In this document: positions 17,379 to 26,520 of the stretch, piece after piece | Layout: each line of letters begins with the position of its first letter | Position numbering within the stretch: the stretch's first letter is position 1 | DNA from: Lentisphaerota bacterium | GTDB taxonomy: Bacteria > Verrucomicrobiota > Lentisphaeria > Victivallales > Victivallaceae | DNA: 51,105 nucleotides | NCBI GenBank assembly: GCA_024225035.1 | Contig: JAAEMX010000320.1 | Coordinates: 1-51,105, forward strand | Reading direction: 5' to 3' | Notes under the pieces: model-generated | Databases searched by the model: none | Told to the model about the DNA's origin: nothing | What the model saw: only the letters and a program-made list of their open reading frames with translations | Translations under genes and position numbers: made by a program

Positions 17379-18128
17379 ATGCGGTTTTTAATTTACAATA
17401 TAGCATATGGCACAGGAAGTCCGGGAGGAGCCCACAAAAGGCTCTTCACTACTCACAGGTATATCAAAACGCAGGACGAACACTTTGACCAGATAATTGA
17501 ATTCATCCGCGAAAGCAAAGCCGATGTAATTGGCCTGGTTGAAGCCGACACTGGAAGTTACCGAACAGATAGAACTGATCAGGTAAAAAGACTGGCTTCA
17601 CATCTCAACCACTTTCATGTATGCGACACAAAATACGGCCGCTACTCTCTTTTGCGATTTGTACCGTTTCTGCGCAACCACGCCAATGCTATACTAACAT
17701 CTTATGACGAAAGCCGCTCATATTTTCACTACCTTCCAAGGGGCATGAAAAAACTGGTAATAGAAAGCGAAATAAACGGTATTGTTTTTTATTTAGTGCA
17801 TCTTGCTTTAAGTCAAAAAGCAAGAGCAGAGCAACTGCGCCACCTTTCCAAGATAATGCCTAAAGACAAACCAGTAATTGTGGCAGGCGATTTCAACACG
17901 ATGCAGGGAGAAGAAGAACTGCACTCATTTATGGATAAGTGCAGTTTAATAAATCCCAATACATATAATCTGCCAACTTATCCGGCATGGCGTCCCCAGA
18001 AACAACTGGACTATATTCTCTGCTCAAAAAACATAAAGATCAGACATTTTAAGGTTCCTGACGTTGAATTTTCCGATCACCTGCCATTGCTGCTCGATTT
18101 TGAAGCGCCAGCCACAACAGAACCATAG
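17379..18128 (+). CDS. Endonuclease/exonuclease/phosphatase (EEP) family protein
   Basis: A 249-residue EEP fold with the expected order: YNIAYG (Asn7), GLVEAD metal Glu, VHLAL catalytic His, AGDFNT, QLDYIL and closing SDHLPLL. There is no signal peptide, so it acts in the cytoplasm. Members cleave phosphodiester or phosphomonoester bonds in nucleic acids, lipids or small molecules. This form resembles uncharacterised bacterial members near phosphatases rather than ExoIII. Single gene, 94 bp from divergent folD. Confidence 0.85.
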   Translation: MRFLIYNIAYGTGSPGGAHKRLFTTHRYIKTQDEHFDQIIEFIRESKADVIGLVEADTGSYRTDRTDQVKRLASHLNHFHVCDTKYGRYSLLRFVPFLRNHANAILTSYDESRSYFHYLPRGMKKLVIESEINGIVFYLVHLALSQKARAEQLRHLSKIMPKDKPVIVAGDFNTMQGEEELHSFMDKCSLINPNTYNLPTYPAWRPQKQLDYILCSKNIKIRHFKVPDVEFSDHLPLLLDFEAPATTEP

Positions 18129-18223
18129 CACCCTAAATACCAGAACATCAACATATACTTACTTTATGTAAGACATTAATAATAAACAGGCAATTTTTTT
18201 AAGTATATTTTTGAGGAGAAGAG

Positions 18224-18252
18224 TTGATTTTTTTTAGCGAAGGATGTATTTT
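18224..18252 (+). promoter_or_regulatory. Sigma-70 promoter for the structured RNA, TTGATT-N17-TATTTT
   Basis: The -35 (18224-18229) and -10 (18247-18252) boxes are 17 bp apart. The predicted start at about 18259 falls exactly where the long 5' stem of the RNA begins. Confidence 0.6.
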
Positions 18253-18258
18253 CTTTAC

Positions 18259-18348
18259 CAGAAAGCAGGTCAATCTCTGAACGAGAATGCATCAAGGGCG
18301 CAAACCCTTAAAGAAAATTACGCTAGAGTAATACCTGCTTTCTTTTTT
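18259..18348 (+). ncRNA. Candidate structured small RNA, four-way junction, about 90 nt
   Basis: An 11-bp closing stem joins AGAAAGCAGGT (18260-18270) to ACCTGCTTTCT (18333-18343), the latter running into six T. Three hairpins lie inside: TCTC/GAGA with five-base loop (18274-18286), AAGGG/CCCTT with six-base loop (18294-18309), and ATTAC/GTAAT with six-base loop (18317-18332). The third abuts the closing stem and could stack on it. Promoter, predicted start, fold and terminator coincide, as in a discrete sRNA. It does not match tRNA, 4.5S, 6S or riboswitch patterns known to me. The reading frame crossing it has no coding character. Confidence 0.65.
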
Positions 18349-18374
18349 ATTAGACTAACCGCAAAATCCGATAC

Positions 18375-19298
18375 CTACAATCCCGCTAAAAACGCTCCAA
18401 AATCTGTATGCATATGCTGTCGATATTTCTGAGGTGAGAGCCCTGTTGAAGCTTTAAATATACGGCTAAAGTGAAACTGATCATTCCATCCTGCCTGCTC
18501 CGCTATTTCGGCAATATTCAAATCAGTACGCTGCAGCAATTTTACAGCCTTATTCAATCTAAGTTTTTTGACATATTCAAAAGGAGCTAGATTCAGCGCG
18601 GATTTAAACTGACGATGAAACTGTGATTTCGATAAGCAAGCCATCTCGGCAAGCTGATCAACATTTACATCTTCCAGGTAATGCAGATTAATATAGTCTA
18701 TAACTGGAAGAAATCTTTCCAATTCCATTATTCGACGTTGCGCTGAAGGTTTTATTGTTGCAGCATCAAGAATTATTGATAACAAACGAAACCCAAGAGC
18801 CTTGCGCTTCACGGCAATTACCATAGGATTTTTTTCATTGGAATTATCAAGCGCTATAAAAGCCCTCATTATAACCTTGATGATCCCCTTATCATCAAAT
18901 GCTACTACCCTGGGAACATCATAAAATGATAACAAATCAAGTCCATTCAGCACTCTGAAGTGCCCCCTTACCCAGACAAACCGAGCTCCATTTTCAGAGT
19001 TAACTAATGTGCGACGCCACTTGTTTGCAGGAAAATAACTGAGCTGCCCAGGAGCACGATGGATTTTTTCACCTTCTTTGTATTCCGTGACAACATCACC
19101 TTCCAGCATCAACGAAAAAGCTGAAAAAGCTGATGTCACCCAATTCCCAGCCTTACGCTGTGGAATAGTAATTTCCGAACAGGCCTGAAGCTTAAACTCA
19201 AGGCTGTCCTCTATTAATTTACTTATATCAAATTCTGGTTTTTTAACCATAACAGCACTTTCCGACATAATTTCAGCACATAACACTATGGTATTCAA
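18375..19298 (-). CDS. AraC-family transcriptional regulator
   Basis: Up to 307 residues: an N-terminal cupin-like sensing domain (with GQLSYFPANKWRRT) and a C-terminal pair of helix-turn-helix motifs from about residue 200 (VDQLAEMACLSKSQFHRQFK and a second around IAEIAEQAGWNDQFHFSRIFK). The true start is uncertain: Met17 (19250) has GGAAAG upstream, while the longest form overlaps the divergent MFS leader. It probably controls that MFS gene. Confidence 0.85.
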   Translation of the reverse strand: MNTIVLCAEIMSESAVMVKKPEFDISKLIEDSLEFKLQACSEITIPQRKAGNWVTSAFSAFSLMLEGDVVTEYKEGEKIHRAPGQLSYFPANKWRRTLVNSENGARFVWVRGHFRVLNGLDLLSFYDVPRVVAFDDKGIIKVIMRAFIALDNSNEKNPMVIAVKRKALGFRLLSIILDAATIKPSAQRRIMELERFLPVIDYINLHYLEDVNVDQLAEMACLSKSQFHRQFKSALNLAPFEYVKKLRLNKAVKLLQRTDLNIAEIAEQAGWNDQFHFSRIFKASTGLSPQKYRQHMHTDFGAFLAGL

Positions 19299-19353
19299 AT
19301 ATAGCTCCCTTATATTGAAATGTAAATTGAATTTCGAAAATAATAGGGTGTGT

Positions 19354-20541
19354 ATGGTACACTGGAAGAAAAATCTTATCTTTGTATGGCTCAGTCAATT
19401 CTTATCTTTGGCTGGATTTAGTTTCGCAATTCCGTTCATTCCATTTTATATGAAACACCTTGGGATTACCGACCCGGCAGAACTCAACTTATGGGTCGCG
19501 CAATTTGCTGCTGCAGGTTATTTGAGTTTTACGATATTTTCGCCAATATGGGGATTTCTTGCTGATATATACGGCAGAAGGGTAATGCTGCTGCGTGCAA
19601 ACTTCATCACCGCTCTCCTCGTTCCAGTAATGGCGTACGCTCCAGGCGTTGGCTGGCTGGTAGCTATCCGGTTTCTTATGGGCGCTTTTTCCGGCACAGT
19701 AACTGCTGCTCAAACTCTTGTATCAGGCAACACACCCTATGAAAAACGAGGTTTTGCTCTGGGAACATTAAGTTCAGCTCTGTACAGCGGATCAATGGCC
19801 GGTGCTTTTCTCGGCGGCATCATAGTGGATACCTTCGGTTACAAAATTGCCTTTATCCTTTGCGGATGCATGTTTTTAGCAGCTGGCACCCTGGCCGTCG
19901 TTGGAATAAAGGAGGACTTTGAGCCTCACATGAGCTTTAGTGAAAAAATGAAAGAATTCAAAGTTCGCCTCCCTAGGTTCGGGCCTGTCTGGTACATATT
20001 ATTATTAGTACTTATCATGGGATATGCGCGACAATTCGACATGCCATTCCTTCCCATTATGGTTGAAAAGGTAAACGGCCCGGTTGAAGCCCCAAGCTGG
20101 ACAGGATTACTGACAAGTGCATCTGCTATAGCGGGAGTATTGTCAGGATTCATTCTAGGATGGCTGGCAGACAGAATTTCAGCGCCTAAAGTAGCAATCG
20201 TATCCGCCTTAATGGCTGGCTTAATGATGATTCCTCACGGACTGGCAACTTCACTAGGAGTACTTTTTGCAGCAAGATTTGGAATGGTCTTTTTCGCTGG
20301 TGGTCTCGATCCGGTATTCCAGATATGGCTGGCAAAATGCACCCCGGATAAAGATCGCGGGCTTTTCTTCGGCTGGGCTTCAAGTGCCAAAACTCTTGGC
20401 TGGGTACTGTGTTCGGTCAGCAGTGGTGCTGTTGCCATGTTTGCCGGAGTCCGAGCAGTGTATTTTGTCGCTGCAGCAGTCTACCTGCTCTTAATACCAG
20501 CAATCTGTTTTGCGGTAAAAAGGCTTCCATCGCATAAGTAA
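19354..20541 (+). CDS. MFS transporter (DHA1-like efflux)
   Basis: A 396-residue membrane protein with about 12 hydrophobic segments. Motif A (GFLADIYGRRVMLL) follows TM2 and a second version (GWLADRISAPKV) lies in the second half, as in drug:H+ antiporters. ATG 19354 is chosen because AGGG stands upstream and TM1 begins directly after; the longer frame adds a polar leader. It is divergent from the AraC gene and likely exports a drug or metabolite. Confidence 0.85.
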   Translation: MVHWKKNLIFVWLSQFLSLAGFSFAIPFIPFYMKHLGITDPAELNLWVAQFAAAGYLSFTIFSPIWGFLADIYGRRVMLLRANFITALLVPVMAYAPGVGWLVAIRFLMGAFSGTVTAAQTLVSGNTPYEKRGFALGTLSSALYSGSMAGAFLGGIIVDTFGYKIAFILCGCMFLAAGTLAVVGIKEDFEPHMSFSEKMKEFKVRLPRFGPVWYILLLVLIMGYARQFDMPFLPIMVEKVNGPVEAPSWTGLLTSASAIAGVLSGFILGWLADRISAPKVAIVSALMAGLMMIPHGLATSLGVLFAARFGMVFFAGGLDPVFQIWLAKCTPDKDRGLFFGWASSAKTLGWVLCSVSSGAVAMFAGVRAVYFVAAAVYLLLIPAICFAVKRLPSHK

Positions 20542-20545
20542 AAGG

Positions 20546-21565
20546 TCAGGAATCAATTTTAGGAGAAGCAGCAGATTCTCTTATCACCAGATGTACAGGA
20601 AGCCTTATTTCTTTGACATCTCCAGGATTCTGCACCTGTTCATAAAGGCGATTAAAGGCAGTACGCCCCATATCTTGAAAAGGCTGCAGCACGGTTGTCA
20701 AAGGCGGAACGGTATAAGCTGTATAATTCAAGCCTGCATACCCGACAACAGAGATATCATCTGGAACCTTGAGCCCTAATTTATTAACAGCCAGAATAAC
20801 CTTAAGTGCTGCCATATCATTAACACAAAAAACTGCCGTAGGACGTTCTGCTGCTATACGCTTCAACATCTCACCACAACTTTCATCAAAATCATCTTTC
20901 ATGGAAATAATACAGGCATCTTCTATTTGGCTGCTCAAGCCATGTCGTCGCATTTCGTCCACAAAAACTCGACAGCGGGTATTTGCGTAAGAGTTTTGCA
21001 AACTGTTAGTCACATGCAAAATATTACGATGTCCCAATCCGCCAAGATATTCAACAATCTGCCTGATCCCATCAGCATCGTCTGACACAACCCGAGAACA
21101 TTTCTCTACAGGGAAACAACTGTCAAGCAGCACGATTGGTATTTTGTTTTCACCAAGCTCTTTATTCAGAACCTGAAGCTGTTCTTCACTCATATTTCGA
21201 CAAACAATACCAGCCACCCGGTAGCTAATACAGTTTCTGGCAGCACGCAGAGTTTCTTCAACTGTGGTTACCGATTTAATCTTTATTGAATAACCACGCT
21301 CGTCAGCCGCATCAGAAATACCCTTGATTGTCTCCATACAATAACTACCGTCAAGATTTCCAATAACCGCGATAACACTGGTTTTTCCGGTACGGATTGA
21401 TCTTGCTACCTCATTTCGACGATAGCCAAGGCGCTCTGCAGTTTCAAGAATCTTACGACGAGTTTCTTCACCAATACGCACAGTTGAGGCTTTATCATTG
21501 AGCACAACGGAAACAGTCGGCTGACTCACGCCAGCTTCCCGGGCAATGTCTTTCATTGTTATCAT
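20546..21565 (-). CDS. LacI-family transcriptional repressor
   Basis: 339 residues: an N-terminal HTH (MKDIAREAGVSQPTVSVVL) with hinge helix, then a periplasmic-binding-protein-like ligand domain (SVVGYAGLNYTAYTVPPLTTVLQP near the C-terminus). It would bind a sugar or related ligand and repress a carbohydrate gene. Its own target is not evident: it ends five bases from the convergent MFS gene and is divergent from rnfA. Start is 21565 or three codons later. Confidence 0.9.
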   Translation of the reverse strand: MITMKDIAREAGVSQPTVSVVLNDKASTVRIGEETRRKILETAERLGYRRNEVARSIRTGKTSVIAVIGNLDGSYCMETIKGISDAADERGYSIKIKSVTTVEETLRAARNCISYRVAGIVCRNMSEEQLQVLNKELGENKIPIVLLDSCFPVEKCSRVVSDDADGIRQIVEYLGGLGHRNILHVTNSLQNSYANTRCRVFVDEMRRHGLSSQIEDACIISMKDDFDESCGEMLKRIAAERPTAVFCVNDMAALKVILAVNKLGLKVPDDISVVGYAGLNYTAYTVPPLTTVLQPFQDMGRTAFNRLYEQVQNPGDVKEIRLPVHLVIRESAASPKIDS

Positions 21566-21783
21566 ATGGATTCCAGGGTTAATACAAGGTTTGCTAATAC
21601 GTATAAATTACCTCAATAAAACCTGAAGTCAATCCTTCCCAAAGAAGATAGCAAACCCTTCTTAAGTACAACAGCAATAAATTATATTGAAAACCTTTTT
21701 GAGATTATTTGCAATACCCTCAACTTAAGGATAAATTACGAGATGTTTTTATGGGTAAACAAATAAATTAGGAATTAGGGATA

Positions 21784-22398
21784 ATGGGTGAAGCTCAACA
21801 ATATCTCCAATTGACGATCGGCGCAGTGCTGGTCTACAATTTCGTACTGGCACGATTCCTTGGAATCTGTCCGTTTCTCGGGGTGTCAAAACGACTTGAC
21901 ACAGCTTTAGGCATGTCCGGTGCAGTAATTTTTGTTATGACACTGGCATCATTGATCACTTCGATCATTTATAACTACATGCTGAAAACAGCAATAACTA
22001 TTCCTTACCTGAACGTAACGACAGACCTGAAATTTCTCAAGATTGTCCTGTTCATCGTTGTCATTGCCGCTCTCGTGCAGCTGGTAGAAGTTGTCCTGCA
22101 GAAAGTTAGCCCTCCGCTGTATAGTGCGCTCGGCATCTATCTGCCGCTCATCACCACAAACTGTGCTGTAATGGGTGTTGCGACAATTAACTCTAAAATG
22201 AATTACAACGTTTTACAGTCTACCGTATTCGGCTTTTTCTCAGCTGTAGGATTCGCACTGGCACTTGTCCTGTTTGCCAGTATTCGCGAGCGTCTTGAAT
22301 TATCACAAGTCCCACGTCCATTTCAGGGAATGTCCATTGCCCTCATTACAGCCGGTATTCTGGCTATGGCCTTTATCGGATTTTCCGGTTTGTGCTGA
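21784..22398 (+). CDS. rnfA: Rnf complex membrane subunit RnfA
   Basis: A 204-residue protein with six hydrophobic helices and the RnfA/NqrE features NFVLARFLGICPFLGVSK and LPLITTNCAVMGVA, which hold the Cys residues for the intramembrane iron-sulfur centre. First gene of a six-gene operon in the order A-B-C-D-G-E. The complex couples ferredoxin oxidation and NAD+ reduction to Na+ or H+ transport. The order and RnfB separate it from Nqr. Confidence 0.93.
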   Translation: MGEAQQYLQLTIGAVLVYNFVLARFLGICPFLGVSKRLDTALGMSGAVIFVMTLASLITSIIYNYMLKTAITIPYLNVTTDLKFLKIVLFIVVIAALVQLVEVVLQKVSPPLYSALGIYLPLITTNCAVMGVATINSKMNYNVLQSTVFGFFSAVGFALALVLFASIRERLELSQVPRPFQGMSIALITAGILAMAFIGFSGLC

Positions 22399-22426
22399 AA
22401 TAATTAATACGGAGTAGTTTTATATA

Positions 22427-23287
22427 ATGGAAGAATATGGAATTTATATTGCGGCACTTGCTGCGATGGCAGTCATCGGCGGGGTGCTGGGCTGTATCAT
22501 CGGTGTAGCCGTAAAAATATTTAAGGTAAAAGTCGACCCCAGAATCGAACTTGTAACCGAACTCCTCCCTGGTGCAAACTGTGGTGGGTGTGGTAAAGCT
22601 GGCTGCGCTGATTTTGCTAAATCAGTTGTTGAAGGAGAAAACGCTCCCAACAAATGTCCGGTAGCGTCACAAGAACAAGTTTCTGCTATTGCTCAAGCCC
22701 TTGGTGTTGAGCTCGGCGAAAGCATGAAGAAAATTGCTGTTGTTTTCTGCGGTGGTGACAAAAATCAGGAAAAAGTTCAAACACTTTATAATGGTGTAAG
22801 CGATTGTATCTCTGCATCTTTAATTGCCGGTGGCCCAAAAGGCTGCTCTTATGGCTGTTTAGGCATGAGTAGTTGTGCCCGAGCTTGCCCATTTGGTGCA
22901 ATCGAAATGATAAACGGCTTGGCTATAGTGCATCCGAATCTCTGCGTGGGATGTGGAAAATGTGTTGACACCTGCCCAAGAAACCTTATCAAACTGGTTC
23001 CTGTTGATTCAAAAGTACATATTTACTGCAGCTCCCCTGAAAAAGGCGCTGTAAAAATGAAAGTTTGCGCAGTTCCATGTATCGCTTGTCGAAAATGTGT
23101 CAGAGCTGCCGAAGAAGGTCAATTTGATGTAAACGGCTTCCTGGTCAGCGTAAATTATGATGCTGAAACCTTACCGGAGCCTGAAATCGTTGAAAAAGCT
23201 AAGTGTCCGACCGGTTGTCTCCTGACTGCTGATCAACACGTTAAAATAGAGGAATCCGAAAAAAAGAATAAGGGTGAGGCTGCGTAA
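22427..23287 (+). CDS. rnfB: Rnf iron-sulfur subunit RnfB, with one atypical cluster
   Basis: 286 residues: N-terminal membrane anchor (about 8-28), a 4Fe-4S domain with C52, C55, C60, C77 (ANCGGCGKAGC), then ferredoxin motifs at C140-C154 and C173-X2-C176-X2-C179-X3-C183-P. A last motif has C214, C218, C221 and C224, but the usual fourth Cys of the C-X2-C-X2-C-X3-C pattern is Ala228. C214 or C260/C264 may replace it, or the cluster is lost. RnfB receives electrons from ferredoxin and passes them into the complex. The stop overlaps the rnfC ATG region. Confidence 0.92.
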   Translation: MEEYGIYIAALAAMAVIGGVLGCIIGVAVKIFKVKVDPRIELVTELLPGANCGGCGKAGCADFAKSVVEGENAPNKCPVASQEQVSAIAQALGVELGESMKKIAVVFCGGDKNQEKVQTLYNGVSDCISASLIAGGPKGCSYGCLGMSSCARACPFGAIEMINGLAIVHPNLCVGCGKCVDTCPRNLIKLVPVDSKVHIYCSSPEKGAVKMKVCAVPCIACRKCVRAAEEGQFDVNGFLVSVNYDAETLPEPEIVEKAKCPTGCLLTADQHVKIEESEKKNKGEAA

Positions 23288-24618
23288 TGACTACAAAGAC
23301 TTACAAGACTGTTACCTTTAAAGGCGGCGTGCACCCATCAAAAGACGGGAAAGCCCTTACAAGGGAAGTCACTATTCAAGAGGCTCCGCTTCTTAATGAA
23401 TATAAAGTGATCGTTCAGCAGAACATCGGTGCACCTCCTAAGGTCCTTGTTAAAAAAGGTGATGAGGTCAAAAAAGGACAAATGATCGCCGAAGCCGGCG
23501 GCTTTGTCTCTGTTCCACTGCACGCTCCAACAAGTGGTAAAATCAAAATTATAGATAGAATTCCTGGCCCGATGGGCGTTCCAACCGAAGCCATCATCAT
23601 TACTGCTGACGGCAAAGACGAATGGGGCGAACTCATGGATCCTATCGACTGGAAAAACGCTGACGGAGCAACCCTGAAAAAACGCATCTGCGATGCAGGG
23701 GTTGTCGGAATGGGAGGCGCGGCTTTCCCATCTCACGTAAAGCTTTCTCCGCCACCGGACAAAAAAATTGATTATCTTATTCTCAATGGTGCTGAGTGTG
23801 AGCCTTACCTGACAGCAGACCATCGCTTAATGCTTGAAGAAACTGAAAAGGTTCTTGAAGGCGCGGCTATTCTCGGTCATGCGTTGGGGGTAAAAAATGT
23901 TTTCATCGGTATTGAAACAAATAAAGAAGATGCCATTCATGCACTCCTTGAGAAATGTGAAAATTACGGCGTAGGTGTTGTTGGCCTGAAGGTGCAATAT
24001 CCGCAAGGCGCCGAAAAGCAACTTATATATGCCGTAACTGGACGTAAAGTTCCTGCCGGCAAACTGCCAATGGACGCTGGATGCGTTGTTCAGAACGTCG
24101 GTACTGCAGCCGCAGTTACTGATGCTGTAAAAGAAGGCAAACCTTTGATTGACCGCATTACCACAGTTACCGGGGAACCAATCAAAAATCCTTCAAATTG
24201 GCGCTTTCGCCTTGGCACTCCAGTATCAAAAGCTATTGAACTCGCTGGTGGCATTACTAAAGAACCGGGAAAAATTATTCTAGGCGGCCCAATGATGGGA
24301 TTTGCTCAGAAATCTATGGAAGTGACTGTAATGAAAAATACTTCCGGAATCCTCCTGCTGGAAAAATCTGATGTAATCCAATACCAGTCAACAGCCTGCA
24401 TCAGATGCGGCCGTTGCCTGAGTGCTTGTCCAATGAACCTGCTTCCTGGCTCATTAAGCGCTGCGATTGAAAGTGAAAAGTTTGATCTGGCTGCAAAGAT
24501 GAATGTAATGGACTGCATCGAGTGCGGCTCATGTGCTTATATTTGCCCGGCACACCGTCCTCTCGTCCAACACTTCCGCAGAGCTAAAGCGGAAATCAGA
24601 AACCGTTCAAAAAAATAA
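23287..24618 (+). CDS. rnfC: Rnf NADH-binding subunit RnfC
   Basis: 443 residues. The N-terminal Rnf barrel-sandwich domain (FKGGVHP start) is followed by the NADH/FMN-binding domain with GAGVVGMGGAAFP-like sequence (DAGVVGMGGAAFPSHVK) and NGAECEPYL. Two 4Fe-4S motifs follow near the C-terminus, CIRCGRCLSACP and CIECGSCAYICP. It exchanges electrons with NAD. Start overlaps rnfB by one base. The long C-terminal extension seen in gamma-proteobacterial RnfC is absent. Confidence 0.94.
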   Translation: MTTKTYKTVTFKGGVHPSKDGKALTREVTIQEAPLLNEYKVIVQQNIGAPPKVLVKKGDEVKKGQMIAEAGGFVSVPLHAPTSGKIKIIDRIPGPMGVPTEAIIITADGKDEWGELMDPIDWKNADGATLKKRICDAGVVGMGGAAFPSHVKLSPPPDKKIDYLILNGAECEPYLTADHRLMLEETEKVLEGAAILGHALGVKNVFIGIETNKEDAIHALLEKCENYGVGVVGLKVQYPQGAEKQLIYAVTGRKVPAGKLPMDAGCVVQNVGTAAAVTDAVKEGKPLIDRITTVTGEPIKNPSNWRFRLGTPVSKAIELAGGITKEPGKIILGGPMMGFAQKSMEVTVMKNTSGILLLEKSDVIQYQSTACIRCGRCLSACPMNLLPGSLSAAIESEKFDLAAKMNVMDCIECGSCAYICPAHRPLVQHFRRAKAEIRNRSKK

Positions 24619-24643
24619 ATTTAAATATAGAGAGTAAATTCAA

Positions 24644-25777
24644 ATGAGCGAAGAAGTGAAATCTGAACTGCTTATGCCGAAAGGTGACGAGCTTGTACTA
24701 AGCACATCACCTCATATCCATGCCACGGAGGACGTGCGCTCAATTATGCTTAAAGTCCTCATCGCATTAACCCCGGTAATTTGCGCCGGAATTATCTTAT
24801 TTGGTAATGCCGCTGCATTAATAATGGCTTACTGCGTTGTCTTCTGCGTTGCAGCAGAAGCAATTTGGCTCAAGCTGGCTGGTAAATCCCTCAGCACTTT
24901 GAAAGATCTCAGTGCTATAGTTACCGGCATTCTGCTTGCAATGAACCTTTCCGCCGGAGCCCCCTGGTGGCTTTGTTTGATAGGTTCTGTTCTTGCTATA
25001 TGGCTTGCAAAACAAATATTTGGCGGCTTAGGACACAACCCATTTAACCCTGCAGCTGTTGCTCGTGTCGGTCTGTTGATCGCGCTACCAAAGTACATGA
25101 CAACATGGATCCCAACCCGTTTCATGAACTACACCACAGCTGACTACTGCCAAAACCTTTTTACTAAAACTGATTGGCAAAATGTAGTTATGGGCAAAAT
25201 TGACGCTGTAACCTGTGCAACTCCGCTTGGTGTTGTTGGCACAACTACAAAAGTCTTAACGCACAACCCGGAAGCCGTAAATAACTTTGCTCAAGTTGCT
25301 AACCCCAGTTGCTACTGGCAGTACTTTCTGGGCAACATGGGCGGATGCCTTGGAGAAACCTCTGCATTAGCTCTCCTTATTGGCGGCTTAATCCTGATAG
25401 CTTTTAAATTAATCAAATGGCAGGTTCCGGTATTCTACCTTGGTTCTGTAGCTATAATTACAGGAGTTATTCATTTCTTCCTGCCAGGCGTAACCCCTCC
25501 TCCTCTTTTTCATCTGCTTACAGGCGGTCTGATGATTGGCGCTATATTCATGGCGACTGATATGGTTACTTCACCCATGACCACCATGGGAGCAGCTATA
25601 TTCGGCGTTGGTCTCGGTATTGTCACTTGCACAATCCGTATCTGGGGCAACTATCCTGAAGGCGTCAGTTTTGCGATCGTCTTCATGAATGCTCTGGTGC
25701 CGCTGATTGATAAATTCGTAATTAAAAGACCTTTTGGCTATAACAAGCCTATCGTTGAGGAAGGAGTTGCGGCATGA
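24644..25777 (+). CDS. rnfD: Rnf membrane flavoprotein RnfD
   Basis: 377 residues with about ten hydrophobic helices. The covalent FMN attachment motif near the C-terminus reads TDMVTSPMT, with the Thr after SPM as expected acceptor. N-terminal LSTSPHIH is typical of RnfD/NqrB. Its stop overlaps the rnfG start (GCATGACC), implying coupled translation. FMN transfer would need an ApbE enzyme, which is not in this window. Confidence 0.93.
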   Translation: MSEEVKSELLMPKGDELVLSTSPHIHATEDVRSIMLKVLIALTPVICAGIILFGNAAALIMAYCVVFCVAAEAIWLKLAGKSLSTLKDLSAIVTGILLAMNLSAGAPWWLCLIGSVLAIWLAKQIFGGLGHNPFNPAAVARVGLLIALPKYMTTWIPTRFMNYTTADYCQNLFTKTDWQNVVMGKIDAVTCATPLGVVGTTTKVLTHNPEAVNNFAQVANPSCYWQYFLGNMGGCLGETSALALLIGGLILIAFKLIKWQVPVFYLGSVAIITGVIHFFLPGVTPPPLFHLLTGGLMIGAIFMATDMVTSPMTTMGAAIFGVGLGIVTCTIRIWGNYPEGVSFAIVFMNALVPLIDKFVIKRPFGYNKPIVEEGVAA

Positions 25778-26508
25778 CCAAGATTAAAGATACAGAAAAC
25801 ATTGTTCTTCTCGGAATATTCCTTGGTGTTATTGGAGCAGTTGCCGCACTTATTCTGGCTTACTTTGCCCAGCTTACCAAAGAACCTATAGAAAAAATGA
25901 AAATGCAGGCGACCAACAATGCTCTCAAAGAAGTTCTGCCGGCATTTGATAATTCACCAAGCACTGACAAAATCACTGTTAAATCAGCTGATGATGCTAA
26001 AATCGATGTCATTTTTTTCGGTGCGATGAAAGACGGAAAGCTAGTTGGCGTTGCTGGTCAGTCTATAACCTTAAAAGGGTACAGCGGCAAAGTAAAAGCT
26101 ATGGTAGGTATCGAGCCTGACGGAAAAATCCGCACCGTAGCTGTACTTCCAGACAAGAAGGAAAAAATCTCTGCAGTTTTGATTACAGAACAAAGCGAGA
26201 CCCCGGGACTAGGTACTGTAGTTTGCGATCGTAAACGTCAGAAAACAATCTTCAGCATTTTTAAACCTGAAGGGCCCGAAGCTAAAATCCTGCCTCCTAA
26301 CCCAATCCTGGACCAATATGCAGGTAAAACTGCTGGCAAGGATCCCTGGAAAGTCATAAAAGACGGCGGACAGCTCAAATACATAACCGGAGCAACCATC
26401 TCCAGCCGTGCTGTTGCTGACGTTATCTATCGCATCACCAATACTTACAAGGTGAACAAAAAAGAAATTATCGCCAAGCTCAGCGGCAAAGCTGCAGCGG
26501 CTAAATAA
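25774..26508 (+). CDS. rnfG: Rnf flavoprotein subunit RnfG
   Basis: 244 residues: an N-terminal membrane helix (about 10-32) and an extracytoplasmic FMN-binding domain. The flavinylation site is visible as YITGATISSRAV near residue 208, with Thr as attachment residue. A long ETPGLG motif precedes it. Overlaps rnfD by four bases and is 12 bp before rnfE. Confidence 0.92.
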   Translation: MTKIKDTENIVLLGIFLGVIGAVAALILAYFAQLTKEPIEKMKMQATNNALKEVLPAFDNSPSTDKITVKSADDAKIDVIFFGAMKDGKLVGVAGQSITLKGYSGKVKAMVGIEPDGKIRTVAVLPDKKEKISAVLITEQSETPGLGTVVCDRKRQKTIFSIFKPEGPEAKILPPNPILDQYAGKTAGKDPWKVIKDGGQLKYITGATISSRAVADVIYRITNTYKVNKKEIIAKLSGKAAAAK

Positions 26509-26520
26509 GGAGAACTTATA

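Noticed and set aside
18244..18432. Coding frame of 62 codons through the small RNA locus
   Set aside because: It overlaps the 3' end of the AraC gene on the other strand, lacks a ribosome-binding site, and the stem-loop pattern explains the sequence better.
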